A stretch of 21,759 nucleotides of DNA from Bacilli bacterium (GCA_028698535.1 JAQVDA010000005.1:1-21759); one strand, 5' to 3'. Shown: positions 1-8,178, numbered from the stretch's first letter. Translations and numbers: made by a program. Notes: generated by a model not told the origin, from the letters alone.

Positions 1-1284
1 ATTAAGGGAACCGGCATGAGTGCCTTAGCCCATATTTATCATGATTTAGGTTATCAGGTACAAGGCTCTGATGTTACTGAGCATTTATTTACTCAAGACG
101 ATTTAGAAAAAAAGAAAATTAAGCTATTACCTTTTAATCGTGATAATATTCATCATGATATGCAGGTTATTGTTGGTAATGCTTTTGATAATAACCATGT
201 GGAAGTAAAAAGGTGTCATGAACTGAAGGTAAAAACGCAAAGATATTATGAGGCTCTAAATACGGTTATTAATAACTATAAAACAATAGCCGTTAGTGGT
301 TGCCATGGGAAGACTACTACTACGAGTTTACTAGCGCATTTATTAAATAATATAGTTGGGTGTAATTATTTAATTGGTGATGGTACTGGCTATATGCAAA
401 GAGATAATCGTTACTTTGTTTTTGAGGCTTGTGAGTATAAAAGAATTTTTTTAAATTATTATCCTACCTATACTATTATTACTAATATTGAATTAGAACA
501 CGTTGATTATTATAAGGATTTAAATGATGTTTTATCTAGTTTTCAAACCTTTGTTAATCAAACTAAAGAAATAGTTTTAGCTTGTGGTGATGATCCTAGT
601 ATTCGTTCTTTAAAATATAACCAGGTAAAGTTTTATGGTTTTAATGATAATAATGATATTATTGCTAGAAGAGTAAAACTAACTAGTAAAGGATCTAACT
701 TTGATGTTTATATCAATAATAACTTATATGGTCATTTTACCTTACCTTTGTATGGTAAACATATGATTTTAAATGCTTTAGCTGTTATTGGTATTTGTCA
801 TCATGAGGGTTTAAATAGTAGTGAAGTAAGTAAACAATTAAAATGTTTCCCAGGAGCCAAAAGACGATTTAAGGAAAAGAAGATTAAGGATATAGTGACG
901 ATTGATGATTATGCACATCATCCCACCGAAATAAAAGTTATGATTGACGCGGTTAGACAAAAATATCCAAAGCGGGAAATTGTGGCTGTTTTTAAACCGA
1001 ATACTTATACTAGAACCAAAGCATTAGCGACCGATTTTATTAACGCTTTAAATTTAGCTGATAAAGCTTATGTAACGGATATCTTCTGTGATAGGGAGAA
1101 AAAGGAAGATTATCCGCATATTACTTCCTCTTTAATTATTGATAGATTAAAAAATGGTGATTATATTAGTGATGACAGCGTTAATAAATTGTTAAAACAT
1201 AAAAAAGCCGTTATTTTGTTTATGAGCTGTAAAAACATTTATACTTTGCGGGAAAAGTATGAGGCCTTATTAAAAAAAGATTAA
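1..1284 (+). CDS. murC: UDP-N-acetylmuramate--L-alanine ligase (5' end outside window)
   Basis: Cytoplasmic Mur ligase that joins L-alanine to UDP-MurNAc using ATP, the first amino-acid step of peptidoglycan stem-peptide synthesis. The frame is open from base 1: the window starts inside the N-terminal nucleotide-binding loop (IKGTGMSALA), so the ATG at 16 is internal and only a few residues are missing. The ATP-binding loop GCHGKTTTTSLL lies near residue 100, the Mur-ligase motif DDYAHHPTEI near 300, and PNTYTRTKAL follows in the C-terminal domain. The visible 427 residues fit a near-complete MurC. Using HG at the G-[CT]-HGKT loop and the HHPTE motif favours MurC over MurD/E/F. No dcw partner follows it, so it sits apart from the mraZ cluster at 16193. 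No terminator is seen between it and the next promoter. Confidence 0.95.
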   Translation: MKGTGMSALAHIYHDLGYQVQGSDVTEHLFTQDDLEKKKIKLLPFNRDNIHHDMQVIVGNAFDNNHVEVKRCHELKVKTQRYYEALNTVINNYKTIAVSGCHGKTTTTSLLAHLLNNIVGCNYLIGDGTGYMQRDNRYFVFEACEYKRIFLNYYPTYTIITNIELEHVDYYKDLNDVLSSFQTFVNQTKEIVLACGDDPSIRSLKYNQVKFYGFNDNNDIIARRVKLTSKGSNFDVYINNNLYGHFTLPLYGKHMILNALAVIGICHHEGLNSSEVSKQLKCFPGAKRRFKEKKIKDIVTIDDYAHHPTEIKVMIDAVRQKYPKREIVAVFKPNTYTRTKALATDFINALNLADKAYVTDIFCDREKKEDYPHITSSLIIDRLKNGDYISDDSVNKLLKHKKAVILFMSCKNIYTLREKYEALLKKD

Positions 1285-1317
1285 TTATAAATTACTACTA
1301 GGCAAAGTTTTTAAAAA

Positions 1318-1326
1318 TGGTATAAT
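1318..1326 (+). promoter_or_regulatory. Extended -10 promoter upstream of the mini-gene and pyrH
   Basis: The sequence TGGTATAAT is a perfect TATAAT with the extended TGn element. No convincing -35 box is present at 16-18 bp, which is tolerated for extended -10 promoters. It would start transcripts near 1333, just ahead of the small ORF at 1359 and then pyrH. Confidence 0.5.
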
Positions 1327-1358
1327 AATGATAATGAAAAAATAATGGAGGCTAGTAA

Positions 1359-1481
1359 ATGCGAATAAAGGATATAAAAACTACCTTAAATAAGATAAAT
1401 AATAGCTATCGCTTAATGATGTGGGCACTCGTTATAATTAATTTACTAATGATGAATAATGGTTTAATTAATAACTATTAA
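1359..1481 (+). CDS. Putative 40-aa single-pass membrane mini-protein
   Basis: Small ORF starting ATG after a good Shine-Dalgarno (GGAGG at 1347-1351) and ending in TAA. The protein has a basic N-terminal stretch (about residues 2-18, several K/R) and a hydrophobic segment at about 19-32 (LMMWALVIINLL), so it would be a short membrane-anchored peptide. I do not recognise a family. It lies directly behind an extended -10 promoter and its stop codon merges into the following hairpin, so it could be a genuine small protein or a leader whose translation influences that hairpin. Support is limited to the ribosome binding site, the promoter and the hydrophobic segment. Confidence 0.45.
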   Translation: MRIKDIKTTLNKINNSYRLMMWALVIINLLMMNNGLINNY

Positions 1482-1513
1482 AAATAAAGAATAAAGTTTA
1501 TTCTTTATTTTTT
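1480..1513 (+). terminator. AT-only terminator-like hairpin in the pyrH leader
   Basis: A long near-perfect inverted repeat centred on G1496, with one arm at 1480-1492 and the other at 1500-1512. It contains only one G-C pair and runs into a T-rich tail. It begins within the stop codon of the mini-gene and ends about 10 nt before the pyrH Shine-Dalgarno. The stem is weak, so partial read-through into pyrH is likely. Confidence 0.55.
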
Positions 1514-1537
1514 ATATCAACATAAAGGAGGGTAAAA

Positions 1538-2281
1538 ATGAAAAGAGTAGTGTTAAAAATAGGGGGCGAAACTTTAAAAAAACCAGATGGTCAGTATAAT
1601 CTAGATATCAAGATGGTTGAGAAGGTCTGTCAAGATATTGCTAAATTAAAATCATCAGGCTTAGAAATAATAATTGTGGTTGGGGGCGGCAATTTCTGGC
1701 GTGGTCGAAATGGCGATGAACTTGATCACGTCTTATCTGATCAAATCGGTATGCTAGGTACAATTTCTAATGCTTTAATTACCGCTTATAAATTAAATGA
1801 AATGGGGGTAGAGGCTGAGGTAATGAGTTCCGTTTATGTTGAATCACTAGTTCCCCGTTATGAAGTTTTTAAAGCAAGAAGAGCTTTAACAAACGGGAAA
1901 GTAGTAGTGGTTGGGGCCGGGACCGGATTACCTTATTTTACCACGGATATGGCGACTATTCAGCGGGCCAGGGAATTAAAGGCTGATACTATTTTGTTAG
2001 CTAAATCACCAGGTGGCGTATATGATAAAGACCCTAAACAACCAGATAGTAAAAAATATGATGAAATAGATTCTTTAGGAGTCCTTAAAATTCATATTGA
2101 AAGAGGTATTCATAAATTAGCGGTGATGGATTTTGTGGCCGTGGCTATGGCTTGTGAATATCAGGGTTATATATATGTTTTTGATATTAAGGATAAATTT
2201 TTTATTGAGGCGGTTACTAATAAAACTTTAGATCAATATTCTAAAGATAATTTTACTATTATTAATCCTATTGCGGATTAA
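1538..2281 (+). CDS. pyrH: Uridylate (UMP) kinase
   Basis: Cytoplasmic bacterial-type UMP kinase of the amino-acid kinase fold, converting UMP plus ATP to UDP for RNA, DNA and cell-wall nucleotide-sugar supply. At 247 residues it matches the usual length of about 240. Visible motifs are the N-terminal KIGGETL strand-loop, the glycine-rich VGGGNFWRGR near residues 48-57, the substrate loop GTGLPYFTTDMA near 125-138, and the nucleotide-binding KSPGGVYDKDPK near 155-166, where most family members have DGVY. The ATG at 1538 follows a strong AAGGAGGG at 1524-1531. pyrH often sits with tsf and frr; here it stands alone between a mini-gene and a tRNA. In the family, UTP and GTP act as allosteric effectors. 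Confidence 0.95.
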   Translation: MKRVVLKIGGETLKKPDGQYNLDIKMVEKVCQDIAKLKSSGLEIIIVVGGGNFWRGRNGDELDHVLSDQIGMLGTISNALITAYKLNEMGVEAEVMSSVYVESLVPRYEVFKARRALTNGKVVVVGAGTGLPYFTTDMATIQRARELKADTILLAKSPGGVYDKDPKQPDSKKYDEIDSLGVLKIHIERGIHKLAVMDFVAVAMACEYQGYIYVFDIKDKFFIEAVTNKTLDQYSKDNFTIINPIAD

Positions 2282-2297
2282 TTTTAGTTGAAATAAC

Positions 2298-2326
2298 TTG
2301 TCAATTTAATAATTATCTGATATTAT
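2298..2326 (+). promoter_or_regulatory. Promoter of tRNA-Met
   Basis: TTGTCA at 2298-2303, a 17-bp spacer, and TATTAT at 2321-2326. The predicted start near 2333 lies about 10 nt before the mature tRNA 5' end. Confidence 0.7.
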
Positions 2327-2342
2327 TGTATTGTTTATTATT

Positions 2343-2419
2343 GGCGATGTAGCTCAGTTGGTTAGAGCATCCGGCTCATACTCGGAAGGTCGGGGGTTCG
2401 AAACCCTCCATCGCTACCA
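2343..2419 (+). tRNA. tRNA-Met (CAT), elongator type
   Basis: A 77-nt cloverleaf with encoded CCA. The acceptor stem is GGCGATG/CATCGCT (first pair G-U); the D arm begins GCTC-AGTTGGTTA-GAGC; the anticodon stem TCCGG/TCGGA encloses the loop CTCATAC with anticodon CAT; the T arm has GGTTCGAAACC. It lacks the initiator features (unpaired 1-72 and the three G-C pairs in the anticodon stem). Its acceptor, D-arm and T-arm sequence resembles the Bacillus elongator tRNA-Met more than tRNA-Ile2(CAT). Monocistronic, with its own promoter and terminator. Confidence 0.93.
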
Positions 2420-2428
2420 TAAGTAAAT

Positions 2429-2457
2429 AAATCCTTATTAATAAGGATTTTTATTTT
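2429..2457 (+). terminator. Rho-independent terminator of tRNA-Met
   Basis: Perfect stem AAATCCTTA (2429-2437) with TAAGGATTT (2442-2450), a four-base loop, then a T-rich tail to about 2457. Confidence 0.85.
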
Positions 2458-2498
2458 TATTATCTATCTAGATTATGGGCGCTGATACGAGCTTTTTC

Positions 2499-2528
2499 TT
2501 GTGTTGCTTACGGGTTAGATGTTATAAT
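2499..2528 (+). promoter_or_regulatory. Promoter of the dnaB operon
   Basis: TTGTGT at 2499-2504, an 18-bp spacer, and TATAAT at 2523-2528 carrying an extended TGT just upstream. It would start transcription near 2535, giving a very short leader before the GTG start at 2551. Confidence 0.65.
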
Positions 2529-2550
2529 AAAATCATAAGTAGGTGATATT

Positions 2551-3846
2551 GTGAAAAAGGTCTCCATTTTACCCGCTGATACTTATATAGTGGTTAATAA
2601 AACCATGTTAAATGATGGTGATAGAAAAACCTTAACCATGTTATATCAACCTATAATTGGCTATCAAGCTATTAGTTTATATTTTTCTTTTTGGGCTGAT
2701 CTTGATCAAAGAGAAATTATGAGTAATGAATTTACTCATCATCATTTAATGAGTAAAATGCAGTTGAAATTAACCGATATTGTGACATCAAGAGAAAAAT
2801 TAGAAGCGCTTGGTTTGGTGAAGACTTATTTTAAGAAAGATGTCACTAACAGTTATGTTTATGAATTATATTCACCAATTAGTGTTAATGAATTTTTATC
2901 TAATCCTATTTTAAATGTGGTGTTATACAGTAATGTTGGGAAAACGGAGTATGATAAATTAATTAAATATTTTAGTTTGCCAAAGATTAATTTAAAAGAT
3001 TATGATGATATTAGTGTAAGTTTTAGTGACATATATACAACTATCCCCGCTGATTTAAAAAGTGAATTGGATACTAATTTACCTAAAAGGGAGCAACTTG
3101 ATTTAGTAATTGAGGCGTCAATTGATTTTAATTTATTAATAGAGTCAATACCAAATAATTTAATTAGTGATAGAGCCTTTAATAAAAGTGTTAAAGATTT
3201 AATTTCTAAATTGGCGTTTGTATATAATCTAGATTCTTTACAGATGCAGGAGATTATTAGACATGCTTTGACAGAGAAAGGTACTATCGATAAGGAGTTG
3301 TTACGTAAAGCTTGTCGCAATTTTTATCAATTTGAGCATGCGGGTAGTTTACCAACCATTATATATCGTAGCCAACCAGAATATTTAAAAACACCAGTTG
3401 GTGATACTTCTAAAAGAGCCCGAATGATATATACTTTTGAAAATACAACCCCTTATGATTTTTTAAGAAGTAAATATAATAATGCCGAACCAACGACCCG
3501 CGATTTAAAATTATTAGAATCACTAATGATTGATCAGGGTTTGAAACCGGGAGTAGTTAATGTCTTGATTGATTATGTTTTGTTAGTTAATAATCATAAA
3601 TTAACCAAGGCTTTTGTGGAAACAATTGCTGGGCAGTGGAGTCGGTTGAAAATTGAAACGGTTGAGGAGGCTATGAATATAGCGGAGAAGGAACATAAAA
3701 AGTATCAACATAAAACGCCTTCGGTCCGTAAAAACTTGAAAAAAGCAGAAAAAATTCCATCTTGGTTTGGGAAGGATATCAAAATAGAAAAAGCGAGTAT
3801 TGATGAGCAGAAAGAAATAGAAGCGATGTTAAAGGAATTTTCATAG
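2551..3846 (+). CDS. dnaB: Replication initiation and membrane attachment protein DnaB (DnaD/DnaB family)
   Basis: Firmicute-type DnaB, not the replicative helicase: with DnaD it recruits the helicase-DnaI complex to origin-bound DnaA and to restart sites. The 431 residues compare with about 470 in Bacillus subtilis. The N-terminal part (about 1-110) has the winged-helix-like family start LPADTYIVV...LYQPIIGYQAISLY. A second domain lies at about 290-380 (PYDFLRSKYNN...LIDQGLKPGVVNVLIDYVL), followed by the characteristic tail IPSWFGK near residue 405. It uses a GTG start with AGGTGA at 2541-2546. It is followed 10 nt later by dnaI, the expected partner, which strongly supports the call. nrdR, often just upstream in Bacillus, is absent. 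Confidence 0.9.
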   Translation: MKKVSILPADTYIVVNKTMLNDGDRKTLTMLYQPIIGYQAISLYFSFWADLDQREIMSNEFTHHHLMSKMQLKLTDIVTSREKLEALGLVKTYFKKDVTNSYVYELYSPISVNEFLSNPILNVVLYSNVGKTEYDKLIKYFSLPKINLKDYDDISVSFSDIYTTIPADLKSELDTNLPKREQLDLVIEASIDFNLLIESIPNNLISDRAFNKSVKDLISKLAFVYNLDSLQMQEIIRHALTEKGTIDKELLRKACRNFYQFEHAGSLPTIIYRSQPEYLKTPVGDTSKRARMIYTFENTTPYDFLRSKYNNAEPTTRDLKLLESLMIDQGLKPGVVNVLIDYVLLVNNHKLTKAFVETIAGQWSRLKIETVEEAMNIAEKEHKKYQHKTPSVRKNLKKAEKIPSWFGKDIKIEKASIDEQKEIEAMLKEFS

Positions 3847-3856
3847 GTGGTGGATT

Positions 3857-4774
3857 ATGAAAACAGTAACGGAGATTGTTCAAGAAAAATTTAGTTATAA
3901 AAAGGTAGTGTTATTAAAAGATTCTTATTTACAGGCTTTAAAAAAGGCTGAATTTAGAAAGTTAATATCAACTTTAAATCTGCCTGAAGAAGATTTAATA
4001 AAATATACTTCTAAATTAGAAGAATGTGCTTTTGAAATTAATAACTGTCAAAAGTGTCAGAATTTACTGTCTTGTCCCAATAATATGATGGGGTTTGTTT
4101 TTACCCCAATAAATGATGATAATCGTTTAATTTTCTCATATGTTGCTTGTCGTTACCAACAAAAAATAACAAAAGATAGAGCTTATCAAGATAATGTTTA
4201 TGCTGTTGATGTGCCAAAGGAAATAAGAATAGCTTGTATGAGAAAGATTGATACGACTGATAAAAATCGCTATGAAGTTATTACCTGGTTAAAAAAGTTT
4301 ATTGAACGCTATCTTAAGTCTTCATCAATTAAGGGTTTGTATTTAAGTGGTAATTTTGGCAGTGGTAAAACTTATTTAGTGGCGGCCATGTTTAATGAAT
4401 TAGCTAAAAAGAATATTCGTAGTGCCATTATTTATTGGCCCGAGTATTTGCGAAAATTAAAGGCATCATTTAATGATGACTTCGCGAATAATTTTGAATC
4501 TATTAAAAAAATACCGTTATTATTAATTGATGATATTGGGGCGGAAAATACTACCGCTTGGAGCCGCGATGAGATTTTGGGTTCCATTTTACAGTATCGA
4601 ATGCAGGAATATTTACCAACCTTTTTTACTTCTAATTTAAACCTAGATGAATTAAGGGACCATTTTAGTATAACTAGTAATAGTGTTGACCTTGTTAAGG
4701 CCACTCGTATTATTGAAAGGATAAAACAATTAACGACCGTAAAGCAAATGATAAGTGCTAACCGCAGAAAGTGA
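3857..4774 (+). CDS. dnaI: Primosomal protein DnaI, AAA+ helicase loader
   Basis: AAA+ ATPase that loads the replicative helicase onto origin DNA with DnaB and DnaD. The 305 residues match the family. The N-terminal helicase-binding domain carries a cysteine cluster (C57, C64, C67, C73, with C98 nearby) that in the family binds zinc. The ATPase domain shows Walker A GNFGSGKT (165-172), Walker B LLLIDDIGAE (221-230), a sensor segment FTSNLN near 257-262, and arginine-finger candidates in RIIERIK near 284-290. The start is ATG after GGTGG at 3847-3851, ten bases behind dnaB, so the two are surely co-transcribed. The order dnaB-dnaI on the way to thrS is the Bacillus arrangement. Confidence 0.94.
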   Translation: MKTVTEIVQEKFSYKKVVLLKDSYLQALKKAEFRKLISTLNLPEEDLIKYTSKLEECAFEINNCQKCQNLLSCPNNMMGFVFTPINDDNRLIFSYVACRYQQKITKDRAYQDNVYAVDVPKEIRIACMRKIDTTDKNRYEVITWLKKFIERYLKSSSIKGLYLSGNFGSGKTYLVAAMFNELAKKNIRSAIIYWPEYLRKLKASFNDDFANNFESIKKIPLLLIDDIGAENTTAWSRDEILGSILQYRMQEYLPTFFTSNLNLDELRDHFSITSNSVDLVKATRIIERIKQLTTVKQMISANRRK

Positions 4775-4865
4775 TTGTTAATGATAATTAAGAGTAGTAA
4801 ACATTAAAAAAAATATAATGTTAACTAGCTATCTTATATAAATCTAAAACATAATGGAGTAAGTA

Positions 4866-5621
4866 GTGCGGATGAGGGATTTTTGTAAGTATCAAAACAA
4901 TTATTATATAATAAAACCATTTACCATTGATAATACAGATACGCGAGTACGAGAGGATGGTTTTTCAGTAACCGTTGATAATGAAGGACGTCCTAGTTTA
5001 AATATTCATGTATCTTTAATTAGTTTAGAGTATTTAAAAAAAGGCTATGTAATAAGTTCCCTAAGAAAAGAAATGAAAACAAATAAAGTGGCGCCTCATT
5101 TGTGTCGAAAAACAATTGCGGCTTATTCATTACAACCGGGGCTAAGAAAGGTCTTAACCTTAAGTATTAAAAGAACGGCTGTCGGTTATAATTATTATTA
5201 TGCTACTTGTGAGGAAATAATGTTAACGCAAAATTATGCTTTTCGGGATAAAACGATTGATACGCGGTTTTATTATGTGTTTAATAAAATATTAACCCAA
5301 TTTCCAAATATTAGTAACGAACGAGTAGTTGATTATTTAATGTGTTGTTATTCCTTAGTTTTTTCTAAATTTTTACATTTAAATATGGTAGAATATGTTA
5401 AAGGTAATAAATTATCCCATAATGAAGAATATCAAAAGGCTAAGTTTACCACCCCCATCAGACAATCAGAGTCTTTATTTAATCAATTTATTTTGCTTCA
5501 ATATCTATGGCAATATTATAAGAAGATGGGAATTAGAAAACCATTAACGACTGAATTGTTTTCTAATGATGATATTAAGACGGTGGAAAAAGAAAGAATG
5601 AAAATATTAAGTTTAAAGTAA
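4866..5621 (+). CDS. Conserved-position hypothetical protein in the dnaI-thrS interval
   Basis: A 251-residue soluble protein I do not recognise; no signal peptide or membrane segment is visible. The first half (1-115) looks like mixed beta strands with many charged and aromatic residues. The second half (about 125-245) looks helical, rich in Tyr, Phe and Leu, and ends with a Lys/Glu-rich helix. I chose the GTG at 4866, placed 6 nt after GGAG (4856-4859); the in-frame ATG at 4872 is possible but sits 12 nt away. In Bacillus subtilis the dnaI-thrS interval holds ytxB and ytxC, but I see no motif tying this protein to either, so position alone is the hint. The 91-nt gap to dnaI holds no clear terminator. 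Confidence 0.75.
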   Translation: MRMRDFCKYQNNYYIIKPFTIDNTDTRVREDGFSVTVDNEGRPSLNIHVSLISLEYLKKGYVISSLRKEMKTNKVAPHLCRKTIAAYSLQPGLRKVLTLSIKRTAVGYNYYYATCEEIMLTQNYAFRDKTIDTRFYYVFNKILTQFPNISNERVVDYLMCCYSLVFSKFLHLNMVEYVKGNKLSHNEEYQKAKFTTPIRQSESLFNQFILLQYLWQYYKKMGIRKPLTTELFSNDDIKTVEKERMKILSLK

Positions 5622-5668
5622 TAATTAATAAAATATATGTTAGTTTTAATATTAAAGGAGCTAAGTAA

Positions 5669-6430
5669 ATGGCAAGCTGGGAACAAGCAGTTAAAAAGTT
5701 TTTAAAAAAATATAGTCATAATAAAAATATTTTGGGTGCTATGTTGATTGGTAGTTACGCGGTTAATAATTATAAGGTTAATTCTGATATTGATTTACAA
5801 TTAATAACTAGTGATGATGTTAAAAGTGAACGCGGTATTGTTGTTATTGATAATTATTTAATTGATTATTATATTAATACCTTAGACCAGCTTGTAAAAA
5901 TGATGGAGCGTGATTATGATAATGGCGAGATAACGCGGGCGAATGCTTTTAAGGGTGGTCGGATTCTTTTTGGTAATAGTAGCGCAATGGCTGAATTAAA
6001 AGAACGAGCGGAAACTTATTTAACAAAAGAATTAAGGCCTCTTAGTAAGGTTGAATTATCAACTAAGAAGTATAATTTATGGCGCACCTATATCTATCTT
6101 TTTGATAACCATGATAACCACTTATTTAGCTATTATTTTATTTATTATAATTTATTAAGAGATATTATGATATTATATTATGAGTATTACCAAATACCAA
6201 GGGTTGATATCTTAAAATTGGAAAAAATATATACTGATAAAACCTATCGCGAGCGGTATAATATAACGAAGATGCCCTCCCAAGAATATATTAAGCTTTT
6301 TTTAAACTGTCTAACTAACGCATCAATAAAGATAATGAATGATAATATAACTAAATTATATGATTTAGTACAGGCCGAAACGGGCGGTTTTAAAATAGAA
6401 AATTTTAAAGTGAAGGGAGAATTATTATGA
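5669..6430 (+). CDS. Nucleotidyltransferase-fold protein (DNA polymerase beta-like)
   Basis: The 253-residue protein has a minimal nucleotidyltransferase core: the GSY motif at 28-30, then SDIDL at 39-43 with metal-binding Asp40 and Asp42, and a likely third Asp in IDYY (Asp66). This is the pattern of the Pol-beta superfamily that includes aminoglycoside adenylyltransferases, MNT toxins/antitoxins and tRNA-modifying enzymes. The C-terminal two thirds are helical and Tyr-rich, and may form the substrate-binding helical bundle. The substrate cannot be read from sequence. It starts ATG after AAAGGAG (5655-5661) and its TGA overlaps the thrS ATG (ATGA at 6427-6430), implying translational coupling. 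That raises the possibility of a tRNA- or amino-acid-related role, but this is inference. Confidence 0.85.
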   Translation: MASWEQAVKKFLKKYSHNKNILGAMLIGSYAVNNYKVNSDIDLQLITSDDVKSERGIVVIDNYLIDYYINTLDQLVKMMERDYDNGEITRANAFKGGRILFGNSSAMAELKERAETYLTKELRPLSKVELSTKKYNLWRTYIYLFDNHDNHLFSYYFIYYNLLRDIMILYYEYYQIPRVDILKLEKIYTDKTYRERYNITKMPSQEYIKLFLNCLTNASIKIMNDNITKLYDLVQAETGGFKIENFKVKGELL

Positions 6431-8178
6431 TTAATATTAAAACGGACGCGACTTTAAATAAACTTAATCATTCGTGTGCTCATTTAATGGCGCACGCTAT
6501 TAAAAGGTTATATCCAAAAGCCTTATTTTGGGTTGGACCAGTAATTGAAGATGGTTTTTATTATGATGTTGATTTAGCTGAGGAAGTAATATCCGAAGAT
6601 AATTTAGTTAAGATTGAACAAGAAATGAAAAAAATAGTAACTGAGGCTTTAGTTTTTGAAAAGAAAGAATTATCAAAACAAGAAGCTTTGGCAATGTTTA
6701 AAGATGACCCATATAAACTTGATTTAATTAATAATATTGCTGAAGATATCGTTACTATCTATCAGCAGGGTGATTTTATTGATTTGTGTCGCGGACCTCA
6801 TGTTGAAAATACCAAAGAATTAAAATGTTTCAAACTTTCAAAAGTTTCCGGTGCCTATTGGAAGGGCGATTCTAATAATAAGATGTTACAGAGGATATAC
6901 GGTATTTGTTTTAAAGAAAAAACTGATTTAAATAATTATTTAACCATGTTAGATGAAGCCAAAAAAAGAGATCATCGAAAATTGGGACGGGACTTAGATT
7001 TATTTTGTTTTTCCGATCTAGTCGGTCCAGGGTTGCCTTTATACACTCCTAAAGGAACAATTATCAAAGAAGAGTTACAAAAAGCAGTTGAAAAAATATG
7101 TAAGCATTATGGCTTTCAAAAAGTCAGTTGCCCCTCATTAGCAACTATAGAGTTATTTGAAGCTTCTGGACATGCCCAGAAGTTTAATGACGAATTATTT
7201 AGGGTTGAATCTCCAAAAGGGCATAAAATGGTTTTGAAACCCGTTCAGTGTCCTCATCAAACACAAATTTATGCATCTAAAATAAGATCATATAAAGATT
7301 TACCGATTAGATATATGGAGTCAGATAAACAATATCGGGCTGAAATGCCTGGCGCGGTGAGTGGATTAAGTAGGGTATATGCCATTACTTGTGAAGATGG
7401 TCATTCATTTTGTACGGTTGGTCAAGTGAAACAGGAAGTTATTAATATGGTTAATATTATTAAAGATTTTTATAGTAGTTTAGGTTTATGGGGAAATCAT
7501 TGGGTATCACTATCGGTTAGAGATTATAATACCCCTGAAAAATATATCGGTGATTCAAAAGATTGGGATACATGTGAGAAAATGTTAGCGGAAATATCAG
7601 AAGAATTAGAATTGAATGCTAAAAAATGTGAAGGTGAAGCGGCTCTTTATGGCCCTAAACTAGATTTTATGTTTAAGGATGCTATGGGTAGAGAAATTCA
7701 AATTCCCACCGTTCAATTAGATTTTGCGACTCCTAAAAGGTTTGATTTAACTTACATAAATAATGAAGGGCGAAAAGAACATCCGGTTATGGTTCATAGA
7801 GCTATTTTAGGTTCTTATGAAAGATTTTTAGTGTTATTAATTGAACATTATGCAGGTGCTTTTCCTTTGTGGTTATCACCGGTGCAAGTAAATATTATCC
7901 CAGTTAATAATAAGTATCATCTACAGTATGGTAATAGGATAAAAGAATTATTACTTAATAGTGATATTAGAGTAGAATTGGATGATTTAGAAGAAAAATT
8001 AAGCTATAAAATAAGAAATTCCCAAGTTAATAAGATACCATATACTGTTATTATAGGTGATAAAGAAAAAGAAAATAATACCATTAGTTATCGTAAATAT
8101 GGGAGTAGAGAAACTATTATAGTAAATGTAAATCAATTTATAGATATGTTAAACGAGGAAATTATTTTGAAAAAATAG
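6427..8178 (+). CDS. thrS: Threonyl-tRNA synthetase, divergent form lacking the TGS domain
   Basis: Class II synthetase charging tRNA-Thr. The 583 residues compare with about 640 in standard bacterial enzymes; the protein starts directly at the editing domain, so the roughly 60-residue N-terminal TGS domain is absent. Editing-site residues are present: H15 and H19 (HSCAH) and C121/H125 (CRGPH). The catalytic-core zinc ligands are C275, H326 and H457. Motif 2 reads RYMESDKQYRAE...SGLSRVYAITCEDGHSFC, unlike the usual HRxE...GLxRVRxFTQDDAHIFC of Bacilli. The C-terminal anticodon-binding domain (about 480-580) is present. The start overlaps the upstream gene by four bases with AGGGAG nearby (6415-6420), and no initiation codon with TGS sequence exists upstream because another gene occupies that space. 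No T-box leader precedes it. Confidence 0.95.
   Translation: MINIKTDATLNKLNHSCAHLMAHAIKRLYPKALFWVGPVIEDGFYYDVDLAEEVISEDNLVKIEQEMKKIVTEALVFEKKELSKQEALAMFKDDPYKLDLINNIAEDIVTIYQQGDFIDLCRGPHVENTKELKCFKLSKVSGAYWKGDSNNKMLQRIYGICFKEKTDLNNYLTMLDEAKKRDHRKLGRDLDLFCFSDLVGPGLPLYTPKGTIIKEELQKAVEKICKHYGFQKVSCPSLATIELFEASGHAQKFNDELFRVESPKGHKMVLKPVQCPHQTQIYASKIRSYKDLPIRYMESDKQYRAEMPGAVSGLSRVYAITCEDGHSFCTVGQVKQEVINMVNIIKDFYSSLGLWGNHWVSLSVRDYNTPEKYIGDSKDWDTCEKMLAEISEELELNAKKCEGEAALYGPKLDFMFKDAMGREIQIPTVQLDFATPKRFDLTYINNEGRKEHPVMVHRAILGSYERFLVLLIEHYAGAFPLWLSPVQVNIIPVNNKYHLQYGNRIKELLLNSDIRVELDDLEEKLSYKIRNSQVNKIPYTVIIGDKEKENNTISYRKYGSRETIIVNVNQFIDMLNEEIILKK

Noticed and set aside
2343..2419. tRNA-Ile2 (CAT anticodon modified to lysidine) or initiator tRNA
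   Set aside because: The acceptor and T-arm sequence resembles the Bacillus elongator tRNA-Met, and initiator features are absent.
3000..3320. Minus-strand ORFs opposite dnaB, and similar ones opposite dnaI, the ABC-F gene, the methylase, hsdS, the 85-aa gene and rsmH
   Set aside because: They lie inside well-supported genes, have no ribosome binding sites and show composition expected from the antisense of AT-rich codons.
4801..4830. TATAAT and small inverted repeat AACATTA/TAATGTT between dnaI and the next gene
   Set aside because: No -35 box at the right distance and no T-tail; the stem is short and all A-T. Likely chance in AT-rich sequence.
6300..6426. T-box or other leader riboswitch before thrS
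   Set aside because: The space is filled by the coding end of the nucleotidyltransferase gene, and no T-box-like sequence is seen.
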